Counted from the stretch's first letter, positions 27,275-37,396 are shown. The stretch: DNA of 64,000 nt from Gammaproteobacteria bacterium (GCA_030682575.1 JAUXNX010000012.1:62001-126000); one strand, 5' to 3'. A program made the numbers and translations. The notes: generated by a model not told the origin, from the sequence alone.

Positions 27275-28762
27275 ATGAATGGAACTGTTGCTAGACTGGT
27301 AAACCGCGCAGTCGATCTCCGTGAAGGAGAAGGCGCCGCGCTCGGTTGGTCCTTCGCTTACTATTTCTGCCTGCTTTGTGCCTATTACATTCTGCGACCC
27401 ATCCGCGACGAAATGGGTGTTGCGGGCGGAGTGAACAATCTGGCCTGGCTGTTTACCGGTACGCTGGTGGGCATGATGCTGATTCATCCGGTGTTCACGT
27501 CGCTGGTCAAGACGCTGCCGAGGAACCGTTTTGTTCCACTCACCTATCGCTTCTTTATCGCCAACCTCGTGATCTTCTTCGCGGTGTTCCAGATGATTCC
27601 GGAAGAGAACAGCGTGTGGATCGGGCGCATCTTCTTTATCTGGGTCAGCGTGTTCAATCTGTTCGTGATCTCGGTGTTCTGGTCCTTCATGACCGACATC
27701 TATCGATCCGCACAAAGCAAACGTCTGTTCGGAATTCTCGCTGTTGGGGGCACGGCGGGAGCCATCATGGGCTCCTCGATAACATCGGCGCTCGTCTCTG
27801 TGCTCGGACCCGTGAACCTACTGTTGGTCTCCGCACTGTTGCTGGAGGCTGCCGCACGAGTGTCGAACGCGCTCGAAAAATCGGAAGAAAAACTTGCGGT
27901 GGCCGCGTTGCGGGATGAGATAAAGGATGCTGCAAAATTGGCGTCCGCACCCAGCGCTGGCGAAGAGATCTCCCACATGAACGCTGCCCCCACACAGAGT
28001 CCGGAACCGACAGATGTACAAAAGGCCAGCGCGATCAAGGCAGTGGCGGACAAGCAATCCGAAATCATCGGCGGCGGCGTCTTTGAGGGCATCACCGATG
28101 TGCTCAAATCACCCTACTTGATCGGGATTGCCGTATTGATGCTGCTGTTCACGATCACCTCCACTTATCTGTATTTCATGCAGGCTGAAATTGTGGAGGG
28201 AGCATCCCAGGACTCGCGCGTGCGCACTCAGTTGTTCGCCAACATCGATCTCATCGTCAATATCATCACACTCATTACCCAGTTGTTCCTGACCGGACGC
28301 ATACTGAAGTGGTTTGGGATCGGGTTGAGTCTGGCTTTCCTGCCGCTCGTCAGTCTTGTGGGTTTTGGCATCCTGGGTGCAGCGCCCGCTCTCGCCGTGC
28401 TGGTGATATTCCAGATACTGCGCCGCGCTGGAAACTTTGCGATTCAGCGTCCTGCGCGTGAGGTGTTGTACACCGTGTTACCAAGGACGGAGAAGTACAA
28501 GGCAAAGAATTTCAACGACACCTTTGTCTATCGTGTTGGCGATCAGGTCGGAGCCTGGTCATACACCGCGATGGGGTGGCTGGGGCTGGGAGTGTCCAGT
28601 CTGGCGATCAGCATGGTGCCGGTATCCGTTGTATGGCTGGTGCTGGCATTGTGGTTGGGAAGGCGCTATCGGGATTACAACACTATTCAGAATGCGACAG
28701 CGTTGCAGGAGCCTGCTGCCGATTCTGTGAATGTTGCCACATCACCTGCTGCTCCGGGTTGA
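27275..28762 (+). CDS. MFS-type transporter of the NTP/NDP exchanger-like (Tlc) group
   Basis: A 495-residue protein of about 12 membrane helices with a soluble central segment (about residues 190-265, Ala/Glu/Lys-rich). The N-terminus carries AYYFCLLCAYYILRPIRDEM, the YxLRPIRDE signature of proteins related to ATP/ADP translocases. Free-living bacteria often have such Tlc-like proteins with unknown substrate, so nucleotide transport must not be assumed. It lies 15 bp after the aldo/keto reductase gene and is probably in its operon. Confidence 0.75.
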   Translation: MNGTVARLVNRAVDLREGEGAALGWSFAYYFCLLCAYYILRPIRDEMGVAGGVNNLAWLFTGTLVGMMLIHPVFTSLVKTLPRNRFVPLTYRFFIANLVIFFAVFQMIPEENSVWIGRIFFIWVSVFNLFVISVFWSFMTDIYRSAQSKRLFGILAVGGTAGAIMGSSITSALVSVLGPVNLLLVSALLLEAAARVSNALEKSEEKLAVAALRDEIKDAAKLASAPSAGEEISHMNAAPTQSPEPTDVQKASAIKAVADKQSEIIGGGVFEGITDVLKSPYLIGIAVLMLLFTITSTYLYFMQAEIVEGASQDSRVRTQLFANIDLIVNIITLITQLFLTGRILKWFGIGLSLAFLPLVSLVGFGILGAAPALAVLVIFQILRRAGNFAIQRPAREVLYTVLPRTEKYKAKNFNDTFVYRVGDQVGAWSYTAMGWLGLGVSSLAISMVPVSVVWLVLALWLGRRYRDYNTIQNATALQEPAADSVNVATSPAAPG

Positions 28763-28769
28763 CTGCGTG

Positions 28770-28801
28770 GCTGCGGGAATGATGTACTGAACTCCCGCAG
28801 C
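28770..28801 (+). terminator. Hairpin, probable terminator
   Basis: GCTGCGGGA and TCCCGCAGC form a perfect nine-base stem with a 14-base loop just after the stop at 28762, followed by only a few T residues. Weak as an intrinsic terminator, but position and stem fit. Confidence 0.45.
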
Positions 28802-28818
28802 TTTACAGGTTCGTCACA

Positions 28819-29652
28819 ATGCCGGCCACACTGCCAAAGCCCCTCATCAATTTATTCGTAGTAGTCGGCCTGGCGTGCATTGCTGCAATCGACTATGTAA
28901 CAGGAATAGAAATCCGTGTATTCCCCCTCTACTTCCTGCCGCTCATATTGGCCGCATGGTTCCTAAACAGGATTACGACCATCGCCTATGCAGTGTCCGC
29001 AAGTCTCATATGGGCGCTGGTGATGTATTACAGCGGCAGAGAGTATTCGACCGGGTACGTCTGGTTCATCAATATCATCACTCAGTCCGTAGCCTTTCTT
29101 CTGGTCTCCCTGCTCGTCAGCACGCTGCATGGGATGATAGAAAATGAACGCCGACTCAGCCGCATCGACCTGCTGACCGGACTGTCGAATCGTCGTGACT
29201 TCTTCGAGAAATCCGCACACCTGGTAGAAATCTGTCGACGCAATAATCGCCCCGTTACTCTTGGGTACATCGATCTGGACAATTTCAAGAAGGCCAATGA
29301 CACTCTCGGCCACGAACATGGCGACGAACTCCTGCAAGCTGTGGCGCAAACATTTCGTGACCAGTTGCGAACGAGTGATTTGTGCGCCCGCATGGGCGGA
29401 GATGAGTTCGTGGTGCTGTTGCCGGAAACGGATGTCGAAAATGCACTGCCGATACTGGAGCGCATCCGGGAAGTGCTGGCCAGTAATGACGAATTCTCCA
29501 GAAGCGGGGTCACCGCCAGCATAGGAGCAATCACTTATCTCATGGTCCCCAGTATTGTGGACGACATGATCGCCAAGGCCGACGAAATGATGTACAGGGC
29601 CAAGGGGCATAACAAGAACAGTGTCCACATCGAGATCGCAAGAACCGCTTGA
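28819..29652 (+). CDS. Membrane diguanylate cyclase (GGDEF)
   Basis: A 277-residue protein with about four N-terminal membrane helices (residues 8-100) and a GGDEF domain (about 115-275). The active site reads MGGDEFVVL near residue 193 and is intact, so it should make cyclic di-GMP from two GTP. The inhibitory I-site RTSD lies exactly five residues before GGDEF, so product feedback is expected. No EAL domain. The membrane part is of the MASE-like small type; its signal is unknown. Confidence 0.92.
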   Translation: MPATLPKPLINLFVVVGLACIAAIDYVTGIEIRVFPLYFLPLILAAWFLNRITTIAYAVSASLIWALVMYYSGREYSTGYVWFINIITQSVAFLLVSLLVSTLHGMIENERRLSRIDLLTGLSNRRDFFEKSAHLVEICRRNNRPVTLGYIDLDNFKKANDTLGHEHGDELLQAVAQTFRDQLRTSDLCARMGGDEFVVLLPETDVENALPILERIREVLASNDEFSRSGVTASIGAITYLMVPSIVDDMIAKADEMMYRAKGHNKNSVHIEIARTA

Positions 29653-29678
29653 ACGCCATTCAATAGAGGAACCGCATC

Positions 29679-30296
29679 GTGTTGAAATTCTATTACGCAC
29701 CGAAAACCTGCGCGCTTGCTGCGCACATCGCGCTTGAACATATTGGCGCACCCTACGAAGCCATCGCACTGGATTTCGCCAACCAGGCGCAACGCTCTGC
29801 CGACTATCTGGCAATCAATCCAAAAGGCAGAGTCCCGGCACTTGCTACTGAACGCGGAATATTGACCGAGACACCTGCGCTGCTCATGTATCTTGCACAG
29901 CGCTATCCCGAGGCAAAACTCGCACCGCTGGACGACATCTTCACCACAGCGCAGATGCAGGCCTTCAACAGCTACCTGTGTTCCACTGTCCACGTGGCGC
30001 ATGCACACCGCGTGCGCGGAGCGCGCTGGGTTGATGATCCTGATGCGATCGAAGCGATGAAGAAGAAGGTGCCGCAAACAATGGGCGATTGCATGGCGCT
30101 GATAGAATACGGGATGCTGAAGGGACCCTGGGTAATGGGTGAGCAGTACACCGTCGCGGATATGTACCTCTACACGATTTCCGGCTGGCTGGAAGGAGAT
30201 GGTGTCGACCTGACCAAGCTGCCAAGGGTAATCGAACACCGGACTCGTATGGCTGCAGACCCCGTCGTAAAGCGGATTACTGCAATCTACCAGTAA
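29679..30296 (+). CDS. Glutathione S-transferase family protein
   Basis: A 205-residue protein with an N-terminal thioredoxin-fold half (LKFYYAPKTCALAAHIALEH, then NPKGRVPAL and LTETPALLMYLAQRYP) and a C-terminal helical half. The proline before the glutathione-binding ETPALL motif is in place. Close in style to bacterial beta-class enzymes. It starts with GTG at 29679, preceded by AGAGGAA. Substrate unknown. Confidence 0.87.
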   Translation: MLKFYYAPKTCALAAHIALEHIGAPYEAIALDFANQAQRSADYLAINPKGRVPALATERGILTETPALLMYLAQRYPEAKLAPLDDIFTTAQMQAFNSYLCSTVHVAHAHRVRGARWVDDPDAIEAMKKKVPQTMGDCMALIEYGMLKGPWVMGEQYTVADMYLYTISGWLEGDGVDLTKLPRVIEHRTRMAADPVVKRITAIYQ

Positions 30297-30624
30297 GACA
30301 AAGAATACTGGCACCGCCCAAGCCCCTACCGAAAAGTATTGGGCGGCACCAGTCAAGGGCACTTCTGCAAGTACATCAAGTGCGGGTCGGTCAGGAGGAA
30401 AACACTTCGCTGCTATTCGACAGGGATACAGAGATACAACCAATCCCTACTATCAATCCTGGTGCAAACTATAGAGGCCAATTGTGGCAGCGCCCTGCAG
30501 GGAATCAGGCAGATTCTGAATTATTGCGGCTGCCGTCTGCAGAACCCCGCTGGCAATTGCCTGGACCCTCAAGTAGGATTCGTCTGGCTTGCAACCTCTG
30601 ACCAACCTGATCAGGACATTCAAA
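30297..30624. other. Intergenic region of 328 bp with one small hairpin
   Basis: Near 30315-30350 CCGCCCAA and TTGGGCGG form a perfect eight-base stem with a 17-base loop, just after the GST stop; it may end that transcript. The rest must carry the promoter of the hydrolase gene at 30625. No short gene with a plausible start and ribosome site is seen. Confidence 0.45.
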
Positions 30625-31707
30625 ATGAACAAGAAGAAAAACAGCTTGAATCTGGCAGTACTGGGCATCATGGGCACGGGCATGCTCACTGCCCTGTTTG
30701 GCTTCGTCAATGCTCAGGGCGGCAATCCAACGGTGATCGAGACCGCCTCCCACCGATTTACTCAGATGGCAGAAGGCGTCTACCAGATCACAGGCACAGG
30801 CAGTGTCAACGTAATGAGCAACGCCTTGCTTGTTGTCGGTGAGAATGACGTACTATTAGTGGATTCCCACGTGACACCGAATGCCGCCAATGCCCTGCTC
30901 AATTCCATTCCCGCCGTGACCAACAAACCGGTTCGCTATCTGGTCAACAGCCACTATCACTTCGACCACGCCCACGGCAATCAGGTTTTCTCGTCCGACG
31001 TGGAAATCATCGGCCATGAATATACCCGCATCAAATTGAACGGTGAACTGGGCAATGTACTGGAAGAGTCTACCCACATCAGTTTCACAGAAGGTGTACC
31101 AGGGCAAATCGCCAATCTGGAACGACAAATTGCCGAAACCTCGGATGCAGCGCAGCGTATCACTTTGCAGACCCAGCTCGGGGTTGCTCAGGCCCATCTG
31201 ACTTCGCTGCGTGAAGTCGTGCCGACACCACCGAACATCACTCTGGAAACCAAGATGACATTATTCCAGACTGTCATGCAGGGCAGTCGGGAGATTCAGT
31301 TGCTGCACATGGGTCGTGGTCATACCGCTGGCGATGTGGTGGTGTTTCTGCCGCAAGAGAGGATGGTATTCACAGGAGACCTGATGTTGCCGTCGCTATC
31401 CTACATGGGCGACAGCTTTCCCCAGGAATGGCCAGAGACTCTTGAGCAGCTGAAGACTCTGGACTTCGACATCATTCTGCCAGGGCACGGAGCCCCGCTG
31501 CAGGGCAAGGAAAAGATCGATCAGTTCCAGGCTTATCTGGAAGATCTGTGGCAGAAAACCGGGACGATGAAAGCGCGAGGACTGACGGCAGACGAGACAG
31601 CTGCCCAGATCGACATGACCAACCACGCCACCAACTATGCTCAGATTCGCGGGCCGGGTGCCGATGTGCGGGCAATCCGCAGGATCTACGCATTGCTGGA
31701 CGAGTAA
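30625..31707 (+). CDS. Secreted metallo-beta-lactamase-fold hydrolase
   Basis: A 360-residue protein with a signal peptide (cut after about GFVNA) and an MBL domain. The zinc motif NSHYHFDHAHGN (H110, H112, D114, H115) is intact, with HMGRGHTAGDVVVFLP and VFTGDLMLP supplying later ligands, and ILPGHGAPL the last His. An insert of about 50 helical residues (GQIANLERQIAETSDAAQR) separates the first and second zinc motifs. Likely periplasmic. True beta-lactamase activity cannot be claimed; related secreted hydrolases act on varied esters or lactones. ATG at 30625 has AGGA upstream, better than the TTG at 30589. Confidence 0.85.
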   Translation: MNKKKNSLNLAVLGIMGTGMLTALFGFVNAQGGNPTVIETASHRFTQMAEGVYQITGTGSVNVMSNALLVVGENDVLLVDSHVTPNAANALLNSIPAVTNKPVRYLVNSHYHFDHAHGNQVFSSDVEIIGHEYTRIKLNGELGNVLEESTHISFTEGVPGQIANLERQIAETSDAAQRITLQTQLGVAQAHLTSLREVVPTPPNITLETKMTLFQTVMQGSREIQLLHMGRGHTAGDVVVFLPQERMVFTGDLMLPSLSYMGDSFPQEWPETLEQLKTLDFDIILPGHGAPLQGKEKIDQFQAYLEDLWQKTGTMKARGLTADETAAQIDMTNHATNYAQIRGPGADVRAIRRIYALLDE

Positions 31708-31715
31708 CCGTTAAC

Positions 31716-31741
31716 GCAGGAGCGAGCAAGCTCGCTCCTGC
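31716..31741. terminator. Perfect 12-bp palindrome between convergent genes (REP-like, bidirectional terminator)
   Basis: GCAGGAGCGAGC and GCTCGCTCCTGC form a perfect 12-base stem with a two-base loop, between the hydrolase stop (31707) and the convergent dipeptidase stop (31766). It belongs to the same GAGC-stem REP style as 24551-24574. Confidence 0.65.
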
Positions 31742-31765
31742 ACAAAGGTGTTTTGCAGTTCGCAA

Positions 31766-33130
31766 TTACGCTTCCGCCTGAATCTCTGCAGCAATACGTT
31801 GCACGTCGTCCAGCACGCGTAACAAGTTGCCGCTCCACAACAGGGCAATCTGTTCCTCGCTGTAGCCTCGGCGCACCAACTCCAGCGTGACGTTGAACGT
31901 TTCTGATGCATCGTTCCATCCCTCGATACCGCCACCGCCATCAAAGTCAGAACTGATACCGACATGCTCAATGCCGATCAGGCCCACCATGTAGTCGATG
32001 TGATTCACGAAATCGGCCACATCCACTGGCGGGGCAATGGCATTCACTTCAGAGGCAACGCGCGGCGCGGCGAGAGCATTCACCCGTGCCAGTCCTTCGT
32101 TATAGACAGTACGTTCTGCATCATTGAGCGTTCTGACTGCGGCGGCATCCAGGAGAGTGAACCCCGCTTCCTGTGCAATGCTTGCCCGCAGAGCATTCAT
32201 GGCCGCCACATTGGCGCTGTGCTTGGCAGAATTCAGATAGCTGCGAAAAGCCGTGGCCTGTACCACACCACCATTGTCACGAATGGCCAACAACTCCTCG
32301 TCGTCCAGATTGCGGCTCACATTATTGAGTGCGCGTGCTGAAGAGTGGGAGGCTATCACCGGCGCCCGCGTCAACTCCAACGTCTGCATGTTGGCAGCCT
32401 TGGAAGGATGTGACAGATCGATCATCACGCCCCAACGATTCAACTCGACAATCGCCTGCCGCCCCAGTTCGCTCAGACCATTATGCAACCATACGCCATC
32501 GCTCTCACCAGTATTGGAGTCAGCAAACTGGCTGTGGCCATTGTGGGCCAGCGACACATAGCGCGCGCCCCTCTCCTGATAGCGCCGCACATTCTCTATG
32601 TCGAGAGCCATCGGATAGGCGTTCTCCACGCCTATCATCGCCACTTTCTTGCCAGCCGCATCGATGCGACGCACATCCTCGGAGGTATAAGCCATCTCGA
32701 TGGTATCGGGAGCGAATTGTTCGGCCAGTCGATGGATCGCGTCGAACTTGTCGATGGCATTGGCTTCCGCCGCAGCATAGCCCTCTGCAGTGAGCGGGCC
32801 CTGTCCGGTGTAGACGATGAACCACGCAACATCCAGCCCCCCCTCGATCATTTTCGGAAGATTGACCTGGGTATCAAGATCGGAGGTGTAATTGTTGTCC
32901 TCCATGAAATTGACTGTATTGATGTCAGCATGAGTGTCGAGGGTAATGACGCGCTGATGGATTCCGTGTGCGCGCGCAACCAATGCTTCCTCGGATTCGG
33001 CTGCAGGCGTCACCGCTGTTGCGGCAGGGGCAGTTGGCATTGATTCTGGCGCGGGTGGTGCCTGTTCAGCAGGACTACAGGAGATCAAAAAAAACAGAGA
33101 GGCATAAAACGGGATTTGCAGGCGTGACAT
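31766..33130 (-). CDS. Membrane dipeptidase (peptidase family M19), lipoprotein
   Basis: A 454-residue protein with a lipoprotein signal (SLFFLISCSPAEQ) and a Pro/Ala/Glu-rich linker, then an M19 barrel. Zinc ligands are visible in TLDTHADINTVNF near residue 65, the Glu in GVENAYP, and His in DLSHPSKA and SHSSARAL, with SSDFDGGGG at the C-terminal part. The family cleaves dipeptides, including D-amino-acid or dehydro-peptides. Likely anchored to the outer membrane facing the periplasm. It ends against a palindrome shared with the convergent hydrolase. Confidence 0.92.
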   Translation of the reverse strand: MSRLQIPFYASLFFLISCSPAEQAPPAPESMPTAPAATAVTPAAESEEALVARAHGIHQRVITLDTHADINTVNFMEDNNYTSDLDTQVNLPKMIEGGLDVAWFIVYTGQGPLTAEGYAAAEANAIDKFDAIHRLAEQFAPDTIEMAYTSEDVRRIDAAGKKVAMIGVENAYPMALDIENVRRYQERGARYVSLAHNGHSQFADSNTGESDGVWLHNGLSELGRQAIVELNRWGVMIDLSHPSKAANMQTLELTRAPVIASHSSARALNNVSRNLDDEELLAIRDNGGVVQATAFRSYLNSAKHSANVAAMNALRASIAQEAGFTLLDAAAVRTLNDAERTVYNEGLARVNALAAPRVASEVNAIAPPVDVADFVNHIDYMVGLIGIEHVGISSDFDGGGGIEGWNDASETFNVTLELVRRGYSEEQIALLWSGNLLRVLDDVQRIAAEIQAEA

Positions 33131-33209
33131 AGGAAATACCCCGATAAAATGGAAGATGGTCGAAGGTCATGCTAGCAGCGCAGGTCACCATTGGAAAGCA
33201 GGATTCCCG

Positions 33210-35549
33210 TCAGTCCAGAATGCAAAAGCCGTTGCGCCCCCCGCGTTTGACAGCATACAGTGCTTCGTCAGCCTTTCTTAGCAAAGACTCATCGCTGTCA
33301 GCGCTATCAGGGTCGAACACCGCCACTCCAATACTCAACGTCACCTGCACTTCGACACGGCGTAAAAGCAATGGTGCATGCAAGGTGCTGATCATGACAT
33401 CAGCAACTCTCTCGATATCCATGGCAGACTGAATTTCTGTGAGCAGTACAACAAATTCGTCACCGCCCTGTCGTGCGAAGGTGTCCGACAATCTGATGCA
33501 GCGACGTAAACGTGCTACCACTTCACAAAGCACCTCGTCACCCACATCATGCCCGTAGTTGTCATTGATACTCTTGAAGTGGTCGATGTCTACAAACATC
33601 ACCGCCATGTGGCGATGGTAGCGTCGGCACTGAGCCATCGCCTGTACCAGGCGGTCATGCAGAAGACGGCGGTTGGGCAGGCCAGTCAACTCGTCGTGGG
33701 TGGCCTGGTGTTCCACCAACTGCTGCAGTTCGCGCCGCTCGGTGATGTTCTCGATCTGGGAGACATAGTGCACGGGCTCCCCATTCAGATCACGCACCAG
33801 CGACACACTCAGCAGCACATAAATGATCTCGCCATCCTTGCGCCGATAGCGTTTTTCCATGTGATAGTGGTCGATACTGTTTGCATTGAGTTTTTGCAAC
33901 TGTTCAAGATCCAGATTCAAGTCATCAGGATGCGTTATATCTTGAAAATTCGACTGCAGCAGTTCATCTTCGGAATATCCCAGCATCTGCACCAAAGCCC
34001 GATTGACCTGGAGCCAGCGTCCTTCGAGACTGACCAGTGCCATACCGATGGCCGCAGTCTCGAAAGCTCCCCGGAAGCGTCTGTCACTCTCCAGCAGCGC
34101 CAGTTCTACTGCTTTCTGCGCCGATATATCAGTATGGGTGCCAATGGTGCGCAATGCCTTGCCGTTCTCGTCACGACTTACCACAGCGCCGCGCGTCAGT
34201 ATCCAACGCCATTGCCCACTGGCATCACGCAAACGGATCTCGTGACTGAGACTGTCCGTAGTACCATCCAGGCAGTCCTGAATAGCACGCATGACCCTCA
34301 GGTGGTCCTCCGGGTGCAACAGTCGCTCCCACTCGGAAAGATGGTTGTGAATTTCATCGTCCCGATACTGGAGCATCGATTTCCAGCGTCCGGAGAACAC
34401 GACCTCATCGGTCAGATTATTCCAATCCCAAACACCATCACCGGCGCCTGCCAGCGCAGATTTCCACCGGAATTCGGTGCCACGCAACTCTGCTGTGATA
34501 CGTTCCGCTGCCGCCAGAGCACGATGACGTCCAGAGCTCAATGACCATACCAACAGCGTGAGCAAGCCACTGATGGCAATGCCAATACCGGCGATCAGAG
34601 CAGGCAATAGCGTGCTGACATTGGCTTCAAACACAGCAGTCGATTGCAGTACAACCGTCCACGGCTGACCAGCAATTGTGAGTCGTGCGACCAACTCATG
34701 ACGCGCAACCTTCGCCGGGGCTGTGATCGTCGTATAGAGCAGTGCCTCTTCGTCGATGCGTTCTCCATCGTATATGGACAGCTCCAGCGCTTCCAGTGCG
34801 TCCACCTGCACTCCCTGCATAAGGACATCCATGCTGAAAGGTGCATATACCCAACCATAGAGAGTTTTCTGATCCGTCATCACTTCCGTAAATTCCTCCA
34901 CATAGATCGGCAGATAGAGAAGCACACCGGCGACCCCCTCCCGCGCAACGTCCTGAACCAGAGCAACCTTGCCGGACAATGCTGCTTGCCCCGACACCAT
35001 TGCCCGATCCATCGCAATACGGCGCACCGGTTCGGCGTACATATCAAAGCCGAACGCATTCAGGTTCACGCCCGCAAAGGGTTCGATATAGATGATGGAG
35101 GTGTAGACATCGCGCTCGCCCGACGGACGAATGACATAATCAGGAAATCCCTCGGCCCGCATTGATGCGATGTGGGCGTCAAGATCGACAGCGGGGAAGC
35201 AGAGCGAAAATGCCAGCCCCAGCATGCCTGGGTAATTCTCATCCAGATTGAGAGTTTGGAAATAGTCGAGGAACTCTTCCCGGGTGACGCTTTCGGATGC
35301 CACAAAGAGACCCTTCAATCCACGCAGCACCTGTTCATAGGTAGCCATGCGAGTCTCGATAAGATCAATGGCCTCGGCACTTTGGGAGATAAATCGATCA
35401 GACTGCAGATTGTTCACAGTGCGCAGGCTGCCTAACCAAAGCAACAATGTGAGCAACAGAGAGCCAAAGAAAAAAGATCCGGTCCATAACCAGACGCTGG
35501 TACGAACGTGTCTTCCAACGGCCGTTATACTAAGGTCTAACCTGTGCAA
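33210..35549 (-). CDS. CHASE-PAS-PAS-GGDEF sensor diguanylate cyclase
   Basis: About 779 residues from the TTG at 35549, which has GGAG 13 bases upstream; the frame is open to an ATG at 35687, but the extra 46 residues look unlike an N-terminus. Order: a membrane helix (VWLWTGSFFFGSLLLTLLLW), a periplasmic CHASE domain (DVYTSIIYIEPF and GWVYAPFSMDVLM), a second helix near residue 300 (LLPALIAGIGIAISGLLTLL), two PAS domains (YRDDEIHNHLSEWERLLHPED and GYSEDELLQSNFQDITHPDD), then GGDEF. The active site QGGDEFVVL is intact near residue 695 and the I-site RLSD lies five residues before it. It should turn an external small-molecule signal into cyclic di-GMP synthesis. Confidence 0.9.
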   Translation of the reverse strand: MHRLDLSITAVGRHVRTSVWLWTGSFFFGSLLLTLLLWLGSLRTVNNLQSDRFISQSAEAIDLIETRMATYEQVLRGLKGLFVASESVTREEFLDYFQTLNLDENYPGMLGLAFSLCFPAVDLDAHIASMRAEGFPDYVIRPSGERDVYTSIIYIEPFAGVNLNAFGFDMYAEPVRRIAMDRAMVSGQAALSGKVALVQDVAREGVAGVLLYLPIYVEEFTEVMTDQKTLYGWVYAPFSMDVLMQGVQVDALEALELSIYDGERIDEEALLYTTITAPAKVARHELVARLTIAGQPWTVVLQSTAVFEANVSTLLPALIAGIGIAISGLLTLLVWSLSSGRHRALAAAERITAELRGTEFRWKSALAGAGDGVWDWNNLTDEVVFSGRWKSMLQYRDDEIHNHLSEWERLLHPEDHLRVMRAIQDCLDGTTDSLSHEIRLRDASGQWRWILTRGAVVSRDENGKALRTIGTHTDISAQKAVELALLESDRRFRGAFETAAIGMALVSLEGRWLQVNRALVQMLGYSEDELLQSNFQDITHPDDLNLDLEQLQKLNANSIDHYHMEKRYRRKDGEIIYVLLSVSLVRDLNGEPVHYVSQIENITERRELQQLVEHQATHDELTGLPNRRLLHDRLVQAMAQCRRYHRHMAVMFVDIDHFKSINDNYGHDVGDEVLCEVVARLRRCIRLSDTFARQGGDEFVVLLTEIQSAMDIERVADVMISTLHAPLLLRRVEVQVTLSIGVAVFDPDSADSDESLLRKADEALYAVKRGGRNGFCILD

Positions 35550-35902
35550 CGTTTTACAGTCTCCGGGTGGAATTGATTCAGCCCTGTTTTTGGCAACGTA
35601 AGCAGATCGGCCAACCTTAGCCGACCCCATTTGGGGCTGAACCCACCAACCAGTGCATTGCTCGGCGCATATTGTAAGCGTTTCCAATTGAGGCGAGCCA
35701 GCGCAAAATTACAATCAACGTAAATCCGCGAACAACCTGGATCGTTTTCTAACCACTGGCACCTGCATCGTCGAGGGCAGAATTTCGGTGACATAAGGAA
35801 CGATGCTGCGATTGCGGTCAGACGGCCTCTCCAACTCACCACAGTTGATGGACATTACACACTGTTCATTCTGTTTCTTCCGGTCATCCCACTGGTTCAG
35901 CG
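35550..35902. other. Divergent intergenic region of 353 bp, no recognised feature
   Basis: Between the sensor cyclase (minus) and the APC permease (plus). It must contain both promoters. I see no strong palindrome or RNA gene. If the cyclase started at 35687 the region would be shorter. Confidence 0.4.
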
Positions 35903-37396
35903 ATGTACGAAGCCAGAACAGCCGATCGCAATCAACTCAAGTCCATGCGGATGTCTCCAACAAACCCTGCTAGACTGATCCGGTCAGTGGTGAACTCCCT
36001 GATCGCACCCTTGAAAATCAATCAATCGGAATCAAACCCATTGGACAGACCTGAATCTACAGCGAGTCGCGTCGCCAACAAATACACGCCAACCACTGCC
36101 ATTGCAGTGGTGATCGCCAACATGATTGGTACCGGCGTGTTCACCAGCATCGGTTACCAGATCATCGATATCAAATCCTCTTTCGCTATTTTGATGCTAT
36201 GGCTGGTCGGCGGGCTGGCCGCACTGTGCGGCGCCCTCACCTATGCAGAGTTGGCCAGTCGCCTTCCCAGATCAGGAGGCGAGTACAACTTTCTCAGTCA
36301 GCTTTATCATCCATCAGTTGGTTTTGTATCGGGATGGGTGTCATTTACTGTTGGATTCGCAGCACCGACTGCATTGGCAGCCATGACATTCGCGGCCTAC
36401 CTGAACTCTGCCATGAGTCACATCATCGAGATCAATCGCACGGCGGCGGCTTTGATCCTGGTGGTCGCCATCACACTCATTCATGGCCGTAATCACAGCG
36501 CCAGCGGTGGACTGCAGAACTGGTTCACTGTTATCAAGGTGCTGCTGATCGCCGTCTTTGTTGTGACAGTGACCGCAGCAGTGTCCAACCCTCAGCCTGT
36601 CAGCCTGCTACCTGTCACCGGGGATGGCGCCGTAATTGCCAGCAGCGCGTTCGCCGTCTCGCTGATCTACGTGAACTATGCCTACACAGGCTGGAATGCT
36701 GCCACCTATATCACCGGCGAAATCGAAAATCCGGACCGCTCGATGCCCTTCGTTCTCATCGCAGGCACATCGGTTGTGATCCTGTTGTACCTGGCACTCA
36801 ATGCCACCTTTCTCTATGCAGTTCCCATGGAGATGCTGGAAGGCAAGTTGGAGATCGGCGTGATCGTGGCACAACACACTTTCGGCGAAACCGGTGCGTT
36901 GATCATGGGGGGCGTCTTGTCACTGCTGCTGATCTCCACTGTCAGCGCCATGTTGATGGCTGGGCCACGGGTATTGCAGGTTATGGGGGAGGACTTTCGA
37001 CTCTTCAAAATGCTGGCTGTAAGCAACGCGGGCGGCGTACCGCGCACAGCCATTTATACACAGGGCGGATTGACCGTGCTCTTCATCGTGACGTCTACCT
37101 TCGAATCGGTGCTGGTCTTCTCCGGATTCATTCTCGGGCTGAGCTCACTCGCCACCGTACTTGGCGTATTCGTCCTGAGATTCAGGAAAGGGGCAGACAA
37201 CGGCCCGGACAATACCGGCTATCGCACCTGGCTTTACCCGCTGCCCCCACTTATCTATAGCGCGATCATGCTGTGGACCCTGACGTTCATCACAATCAAC
37301 AGACCGCAAGAGGCGATCGTGGCGGCAATTGTCATCACGCTGGGTTTTGTAAGTTACGGACTGACTGAACGCGCATCAACGCGGTCTCTGTCCTGA
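35903..37396 (+). CDS. APC-superfamily amino acid permease
   Basis: A 497-residue frame with 12 predicted membrane helices. The first helix carries the substrate-site motif IANMIGTGVFTSIG, followed by LASRLPRSGGEYNFLSQLY, both hallmarks of the APC amino acid transporters. The first 55 or so residues are polar and unlike the family N-terminus, so the true start may be internal (ATG at 35945 or 35951, or TTG at 36041). Substrate not predictable. It is convergent with the phosphodiesterase operon. Confidence 0.88.
   Translation: MYEARTADRNQLKSMRMSPTNPARLIRSVVNSLIAPLKINQSESNPLDRPESTASRVANKYTPTTAIAVVIANMIGTGVFTSIGYQIIDIKSSFAILMLWLVGGLAALCGALTYAELASRLPRSGGEYNFLSQLYHPSVGFVSGWVSFTVGFAAPTALAAMTFAAYLNSAMSHIIEINRTAAALILVVAITLIHGRNHSASGGLQNWFTVIKVLLIAVFVVTVTAAVSNPQPVSLLPVTGDGAVIASSAFAVSLIYVNYAYTGWNAATYITGEIENPDRSMPFVLIAGTSVVILLYLALNATFLYAVPMEMLEGKLEIGVIVAQHTFGETGALIMGGVLSLLLISTVSAMLMAGPRVLQVMGEDFRLFKMLAVSNAGGVPRTAIYTQGGLTVLFIVTSTFESVLVFSGFILGLSSLATVLGVFVLRFRKGADNGPDNTGYRTWLYPLPPLIYSAIMLWTLTFITINRPQEAIVAAIVITLGFVSYGLTERASTRSLS

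Noticed and set aside
30625-31707. True beta-lactamase
   Set aside because: The zinc motif is shared by many secreted hydrolases; the 50-residue helical insert and lack of class-specific motifs do not support a lactamase call.
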